Assembly (NCBI GenBank): GCA_018780435.1
Contig: JADMJS010000378.1
Location: 26,511-90,510, forward strand
Direction of reading: 5' to 3'
Source of the DNA: Myxococcales bacterium
GTDB lineage: Bacteria > Myxococcota_A > UBA9042 > GCA-2863065
DNA: 64,000 bases
Numbering within the stretch: position 1 is the stretch's first letter; each line of letters opens with the position of its first letter. Positions 59,816 through 64,000 of the stretch are shown piece by piece. A program made the position numbers and the translations under genes. Below the pieces are notes generated by a model, which saw nothing but the letters and a program-made list of their open reading frames with translations, did not search any database and had not been told where the DNA came from.

Positions 59816-60110
59816 CTAGCCCACGTGCGCACCAGTGGAGGATCTCTCTCCGAGGATCTCTCCGTCAGTCATACTTCGGCAAACGGGGGGACCGGTCGCG
59901 CGGACCCAACCGTCCGCAGCGTGGGCGGCCGATCGCTCGTGGCGCGTGTCGACGACGCGGATCCCCTCGTCGAGGCAGCCGTCGTAGATGGCCTGGATGT
60001 GCCCGCCGCAGAGGGTGAAGACCACGTCGACACCTTGTGCTTTCAGTGCCTTGGAGATGAGGCGGCCACCGTGGGCGAGGTTCCGCCGATACGTCGATCG
60101 GTCAACCGAT
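59816..60110 (-). pseudogene. N-terminal fragment of a thiamine-pyrophosphate enzyme
   Basis: The minus strand reads HGGRLISKALKAQGVDVVFT, then LCGGHIQAIYDGCLDEGIRVVDTRHERSAAHAADGW and VRATGPPVC, the first 65 residues of the acetolactate-synthase/oxalyl-CoA-decarboxylase family, whose proteins are about 550 residues. The ThDP glutamate region (HERSAAHAADGW; H-E-x-x-A) is kept, but the rest of the gene is absent, so it is a remnant. Confidence 0.75.
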
Positions 60111-60144
60111 CTCCCGCTCCCGGCGACCGCACCTCGCCGCGAGA

Positions 60145-60957
60145 TCAGTTTCCGCCGCGGCAGTAGCCGACGAGCCCGCTCGAGAACCATCCCGACTCGA
60201 CCTTCTTGCAATGCGTGGCGTGATAGCGCCGTCCTTCGACGCCGAAGCCCGTCTGGCGGAAGTACTCGTCGGAAGCCTTGTCGATGCTCGTCTTCCAGTC
60301 GCGAGTGTGCTTGTCCACCGAGTCGAGGACCTCGTCGGCTTGGAGTGCCCACGCATGGATGAAGCCGATGCCAGCGGCAGCCTTGTTGTAGGACTGTCGA
60401 TACTGCGCATAGACCGTGTAGAAATCGAGGAAGGTCTGGCAGGTGGGCTCTTGGGTTTTGGAGAGCGCCGACATGACCTCGACGACCTTCGGCGTGGTCT
60501 TTTGCAGCTCGAGCAGGCCAGAGACCGCTTGCGTGATGGCGTCCTGCATCCCCTTCTTCTGGGTGAGAAAGAGAAAGGACGTGTTGATTTCGTTGTGGTC
60601 GATGCGACCGTCCTTGGCCAGCTTCGCCCGCGCGTTTTCGTAGATCTTGCCCATGGTGCGGTCGTCCATCGCCCCTTCGGCCATTCCACCCCCGATGCCC
60701 ACGGCCATCTTCAGGAGGCTACCGACATAGGGAATTTGACCGAGAGCAGCTCCAATGGCCTGGAAGCCGATGTTGATGCCCGTACTCGCCAAGCCGCCAC
60801 GCAGTCCCATGCTCCCGTCGGCAGTTCCCGTGTTGGCGAAGTTCACCTTTGCCTGAGCCGCGTTCTTCACCTTCGACCAGATGGTGTCGAGAGTGGTCGT
60901 CTTGGCAGCCTTGTCGGCGTCGGACTCGATGTAATTGGTCTGTGCGTAGGTGGCCAT
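60145..60957 (-). CDS. Unknown protein with glycine-rich hydrophobic core
   Basis: 270 residues from ATG 60957 with GAGGATCC upstream. There is no signal peptide. After a polar N-terminus (MATYAQTNYIESDADKAAKT) there is a Gly/Ala/Ile segment (about 55-95: GLRGGLASTGINIGFQAIGA, PYVGSLLKMAVGIGGG) that could insert in membranes or pack as amphipathic helices. An EF-hand-like DGRIDHNEIN loop (about 116-125) and a helical C-terminus with YHATHCKKVESGWF follow. Similar architecture occurs in pore-forming effectors, but nothing confirms that here. Confidence 0.7.
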   Translation of the reverse strand: MATYAQTNYIESDADKAAKTTTLDTIWSKVKNAAQAKVNFANTGTADGSMGLRGGLASTGINIGFQAIGAALGQIPYVGSLLKMAVGIGGGMAEGAMDDRTMGKIYENARAKLAKDGRIDHNEINTSFLFLTQKKGMQDAITQAVSGLLELQKTTPKVVEVMSALSKTQEPTCQTFLDFYTVYAQYRQSYNKAAAGIGFIHAWALQADEVLDSVDKHTRDWKTSIDKASDEYFRQTGFGVEGRRYHATHCKKVESGWFSSGLVGYCRGGN

Positions 60958-61160
60958 GAGGATCCTCGGTCGGAGTTGGGGTCATCGGGGAACATCCACG
61001 AAGTCGGTCGTCGACCCCAGAGTTCCCTACCGCGGCACCCTGTACGAACGCCTCCTCGAAAGGAATGCTCGACGGGGCCAAGCTCAGAGATCACATGGAC
61101 TTGTCCGATTCGGGCATGCAAATGTCCCATACGTACAAGTCGGTTCGGACTCGTTCGGAT

Positions 61161-61581
61161 CAGACGGCGACCGTCACCGAAACCCGCCCCGTCCGGCAGC
61201 TCTCGAGCACGAACTCGACGTCGCCGTGGCCCTGCAGCACGACCGTGATGGTGCGCTCCGAGACCCAGCCACGCGTCCACGGGAGGAAGAGCCCCCAGCC
61301 GCCGTGGAGGCCTTGTCCCCAGCCTTCGAGGTGGCCGACGTCGAGGAGGCCACTTGCAATACGCCGGCCTCGAGGAGGCTGCGGTTCGGGTCGACGAACC
61401 GGTACCAGAAGCGGAGGAGCGGGTCGCCGAGCGAGTAGCGCGTCCGCTTCGTGTCCCGGAGCGTGAGGCCGAACGGGACCTCGCGGCGGAGGAAGCCAAG
61501 GTCGCAGAGGTTGGCAAGGTCCACTGCCCCTCCTTCATGGCTCGCCAGAACCAGTGCAGCGATAATCTCCGTATCCGTCAA
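61161..61581 (-). pseudogene. Chimeric remnant: DUF234 ATPase end joined to another gene's 3' end
   Basis: The first part (61581 to about 61355) reads CDLGFLRREVPFGLTLRDTK, then RYSLGDPLLRFWYRFVDPNRSLLEAG, the C-terminal signature of DUF234 AAA ATPases. After about 61350 the coding-like signal moves to another frame: SGLLDVGHLEGWGQGLHGGW, then FLPWTRGWVSERTITVVLQG and EFVLESCRTGRVSVTVAV to a TGA near 61161. Two unrelated gene ends have been joined by deletion or recombination. Confidence 0.6.
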
Positions 61582-61639
61582 CGGCCGAACTCCGCGAGCA
61601 CCTTCCGCGCAGGGGATTGGGTCGGGTCGGATCGGAGCC

Positions 61640-62248
61640 CTACGGCGTCTCCGCTCGGAGCGCTTGGCGAAGCTCCCGAACGGCGGTGGGCTGGGACGTG
61701 TAGACGCAGAGGCGCTCGAGGAGTGACAGGTCTAGCGCGGGAAAAATGGCGCTGCGGCCGATGAGCTCGTACTGACCGGCCACGAGGTGGCGCACCTCGA
61801 TTCGCCCCTTAGTCCAGCGCCACAACTCGGCCACACCGAGACGGCGATAGATCTCAACCTTGTCGAGGCTGCCGGAGGTCAACTCAATCTCGATAGCGAG
61901 GTCCGGCACGTTCTTTGGGCCGTCGAGGACGTAGCACTCGTCGGGCTCAACGCCTGCTTTCGCGAGCGCGACCTTCAGGGTCCAGGAGCCGAAGCCGTTG
62001 AGCTCTAGCCCTGCCTCCTCCCCGTAGGCCTCGACGAGTCGTGCGAGGCAGGTCTTGATGGCTTCGTGGTTCGAGGTTGGGCTCATGAACTCGAGGACCC
62101 CATCGAGGTAAGCGATGCGCGGCCGGGAGGCGTCGCCGCGGATGGCCAGAATGGTCTCGAAGTCGGCCCACGACACGCCACGGAGATAGACAAAAGCGTC
62201 TTCTGTGTCGGCGGGTTGGAGTCGCGGCTCGGCTGGGACGTGAAGCAT
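61640..62248 (-). CDS. Uma2-family (DUF820) restriction-like nuclease domain protein
   Basis: 202 residues with the Uma2 pattern: RIAYLDGVLEFMSPTSNHEAIK, then ECYVLDGPKNVPDLAIEIELTSGSLDKVEIYRRLGVAELWRW. The D/E-x-E motif in DLAIEIE and the K of DKVEIYRR form a PDDExK-type site. Members are abundant and of unclear role, possibly in mobile-element control. Confidence 0.92.
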   Translation of the reverse strand: MLHVPAEPRLQPADTEDAFVYLRGVSWADFETILAIRGDASRPRIAYLDGVLEFMSPTSNHEAIKTCLARLVEAYGEEAGLELNGFGSWTLKVALAKAGVEPDECYVLDGPKNVPDLAIEIELTSGSLDKVEIYRRLGVAELWRWTKGRIEVRHLVAGQYELIGRSAIFPALDLSLLERLCVYTSQPTAVRELRQALRAETP

Positions 62249-62461
62249 GAGGAGAGCCTAGCGCTCGGCGCTACAGCAGGCAAACATGGGCGCAAGTCTA
62301 CGGAGGTCGGGGGGGTAGCAGAGCGGATAGGATCTTCGAGTGGCTTCTCCAGCCCGACCCACCAAGACTTGGGGGCACGAAGGCCCGTCAAATCGGCCGA
62401 CGGGTGTACTACGACTCTGCTGGGGATGGCCGGTGTTCGGGCGGGCGCAGTGAGTGCGCAG
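62249..62461. other. Intergenic region, nothing certain
   Basis: 213 bp with no credible gene. The string CGAAGATCCTATC (minus strand, around 62325-62340) resembles the right-hand end of the 663-bp repeat, but the match is short and may be chance. Confidence 0.3.
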
Positions 62462-63958
62462 CTACAGCGAGAAGGTGTACGCGTTCCCCGTCTTCACGTC
62501 GTACTTCACGATGGCCATGGTGTCGTGCGCGAAGTAGAGGTTGTGCTCGCCTTCGGGGTCGATCACGAAGCCGCCGAAGTTCAGATAGCCCGGGATGAGG
62601 GCTTTGCCCGTGCCGCCACAGGCCGTGAGTGGGCCGCCGAGCGAGGGGTGCCAGCAGGGCCAGGTGGCGCGGTAGCCCGTGGTCGGGTCCACCGTCACGG
62701 CGCTGCTGCCGCCGAGGGCGCCCACGGTCCAGTAGACGTTTCGGTAGGGGTCCCAGCGGGTCCAGCGGTCGCCGAAGGCCTCGGCGTTGATGGGGCCGGC
62801 GCCGATGTTGCCGACGTCGGTGCCCTTCGAGATGAGCGAGCGGTTGCCGGTCGCGATGTCGACCACCAGGAACATGTTGTTCGAGACGGCGTAGAGCTTT
62901 TCGCCCTGGGGGCCTTCCGCGCCGTCGGGATCGCGGATCTCGAACGCGCGGAAGTCGAACTGGAAGTCGTCGTAGCCGCCGCCGACGTTCTCGCGGGAGT
63001 TCGAGTCGACGTCGACGACGCTCGTCACGTAGTCGCAGGCCGTGCCGTCGGCGGAGATGCGGACGATGGACGGGCCCGGCTGGTTCACCATCGAGAAGTA
63101 GAAGCGGCCCTGGCTGTCCATGCTCCAGCCCTGGGCGGCCATCTGCACCGTCTTGAGGCCCGGCAGCGTCGACCCGTTCGGGCAGAGCGCGCTCGCGGGT
63201 GCCGTCGCGGCGTCGAAGATGAGGGTGCGGTTGCCCGTGGCCGGGTCGACGCGCCAGATCTTCGGTTCCGAGATCTCGGAGGCGGCGCCGACGGCGTAGA
63301 ACTGACCGTCCGGGCCGACCTTCATGTCCATGACCTGCACGAAGTCGGGGCCCGTGCCGACGCGGGTGAGGCCGTTGGCGGGGTCGTTGTAAGTACCCGA
63401 GAAGTAACGGCGATCGCCCGTGTCGAGGTGGATGGCGTAGATCATGGTCTGGTTCGGCTTGGAGGACGTCTTCCAGAAGGCCGGCACGAACCACTCGCGC
63501 CCGTAGACCGGGCCGTTCCAGAGGCGCATCTCGGTGGCGAGGTCGCGCGGGCGCGGGCCCTTGCCAAAGGTCACGACCGAGCTGAGCTCGTAGGGTCGCT
63601 TGCACGGCGACTCGAAGGCGGCGTCGCCGCAGCGACAGTCGATCGGGAAGACGGTCGGGTTCGACCAGTACTGCACGAACCCACAGTTCGCCGGCGTGCT
63701 GGCGTAAGGCGACGAGGTGTCTTCGATCGAGGAGACGCAGGCGGCGACGGTGCCCGTGGGGCCGACCGTGTCACAAACATCCCACTCAAGCTGCTTGTCG
63801 GCGAGGTACTCGCACGTCGTGCTGTTCACGTCGTAGCAGAAGCCCTGGCCCGTGCAGTCGGTCTCGAGCGCGGCGCAGGCGCTGTTCACATTCGAGAGGT
63901 CGAACGCGACGACCGTGGCGGCGGCGATGGCCGACTCCTGGCCTTTGCCCAGCGACAA
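62462..63958 (-). CDS. Secreted propeller-like protein, N-terminus unclear
   Basis: 498 residues from TTG 63958, immediately after an in-frame TAG. An N-terminal Cys-bearing region (CTGQGFCYDVNSTTCEYL) leads to repeated FYAVGAASEIS, LYAVSNNMFLVVDI and DGQF/DSQGRFYF segments typical of a beta-propeller, with VYWTVGALGG and KALIPGYLNFGGFVIDPEG near the end. A signal peptide would be expected but is not seen in this frame. The gene may be truncated or frameshifted near the window edge. Confidence 0.75.
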   Translation of the reverse strand: MSLGKGQESAIAAATVVAFDLSNVNSACAALETDCTGQGFCYDVNSTTCEYLADKQLEWDVCDTVGPTGTVAACVSSIEDTSSPYASTPANCGFVQYWSNPTVFPIDCRCGDAAFESPCKRPYELSSVVTFGKGPRPRDLATEMRLWNGPVYGREWFVPAFWKTSSKPNQTMIYAIHLDTGDRRYFSGTYNDPANGLTRVGTGPDFVQVMDMKVGPDGQFYAVGAASEISEPKIWRVDPATGNRTLIFDAATAPASALCPNGSTLPGLKTVQMAAQGWSMDSQGRFYFSMVNQPGPSIVRISADGTACDYVTSVVDVDSNSRENVGGGYDDFQFDFRAFEIRDPDGAEGPQGEKLYAVSNNMFLVVDIATGNRSLISKGTDVGNIGAGPINAEAFGDRWTRWDPYRNVYWTVGALGGSSAVTVDPTTGYRATWPCWHPSLGGPLTACGGTGKALIPGYLNFGGFVIDPEGEHNLYFAHDTMAIVKYDVKTGNAYTFSL

Positions 63959-63989
63959 CTACATCGACGCCCCGGCGACAACTACATCG
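63952..63989. repeat. 15-bp direct repeat at right edge
   Basis: GCGACAACTACATCG occurs at 63952-63966 and 63975-63989, just upstream of the propeller gene start (minus strand). It may be an assembly end or a small duplication. Confidence 0.7.
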
Positions 63990-64000
63990 GCCCATCTTCT

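Noticed and set aside
62320..62345. Third copy of the 663-bp repeat end near 62330
   Set aside because: Only about 13 bases (CGAAGATCCTATC) match, on the other strand, which can be chance in this sequence.

Overview
The window is strongly GC-rich and densely coding. It carries many secreted or lipoprotein genes with Asp/Ala/Thr/Ser-rich linkers, MopE-like calcium/metal-binding repeats, DUF1501 and CotH proteins, and many histidine kinases. This mix suggests a large-genome predatory or saprophytic bacterium of the Myxococcota or a related deltaproteobacterial lineage. No rRNA, tRNA, CRISPR array, recognisable transposase or integrase was seen, so the assignment is an inference from gene style only.

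Layout. 1-5.8 kb: the 5' part of a giant beta-helix/MopE-like surface protein that runs off the left edge. 5.9-6.8 kb: a two-gene AhpD-type operon whose second gene reads through an in-frame TGA exactly at the reactive cysteine; a hairpin right after it has the geometry of a bacterial SECIS, so this is a candidate selenoprotein. 6.9-12.1 kb: a Dam-like methylase with an altered catalytic motif, a DUF5916-type outer-membrane protein, a CDF transporter and GAPDH. 12.3-15.9 kb: an Rmd1-like protein and a DUF4956 protein, split by a 2 kb toxin-antitoxin-like island (XRE-ImmA/IrrE plus PIN) lying between 266-bp near-identical direct repeats. 15.9-19.1 kb: a metallo-beta-lactamase-fold protein, a DUF3553-like protein, HflX and a VF530 protein. 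19.1-22.5 kb: a four-gene GMC-oxidoreductase operon with its own GntR regulator and an 18-bp palindromic operator. 22.4-27 kb: a DUF2202 lipoprotein with a branched RNA-like leader, a DUF924 protein, an ECF sigma factor fused to a zinc-binding anti-sigma domain, thioredoxin, a small lipoprotein, a methyltransferase and a MazG-like protein.

27-37.5 kb: a copper type II monooxygenase lipoprotein whose last 545 coding bases plus 118 bases downstream are repeated 8,381 bp further on, where the copy cuts off a tRNA-guanine transglycosylase gene. Between the copies lies a VTC / CotH / DUF4956 / two-component operon. 37.5-57.9 kb: an unknown protein, a 1.7 kDa-residue-scale lamin-tail/CotH lipoprotein, a DUF1501 - c-type cytochrome-like - Ser/Thr kinase operon, a NarL-type two-component pair, a dimethylglycine dehydrogenase-like enzyme, a short P-loop protein and a large hybrid histidine kinase. 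58-64 kb: a LOG-family protein, a nine-repeat cysteine-rich secreted protein, an unknown protein with a glycine-rich hydrophobic core, a Uma2 nuclease, several gene fragments, and a secreted propeller-like protein at the right edge.

The strongest leads are the Sec-AhpD gene and the two islands bounded by long direct repeats that copy the 3' end of a resident gene without any visible recombinase. The second of these could also be an assembly error.
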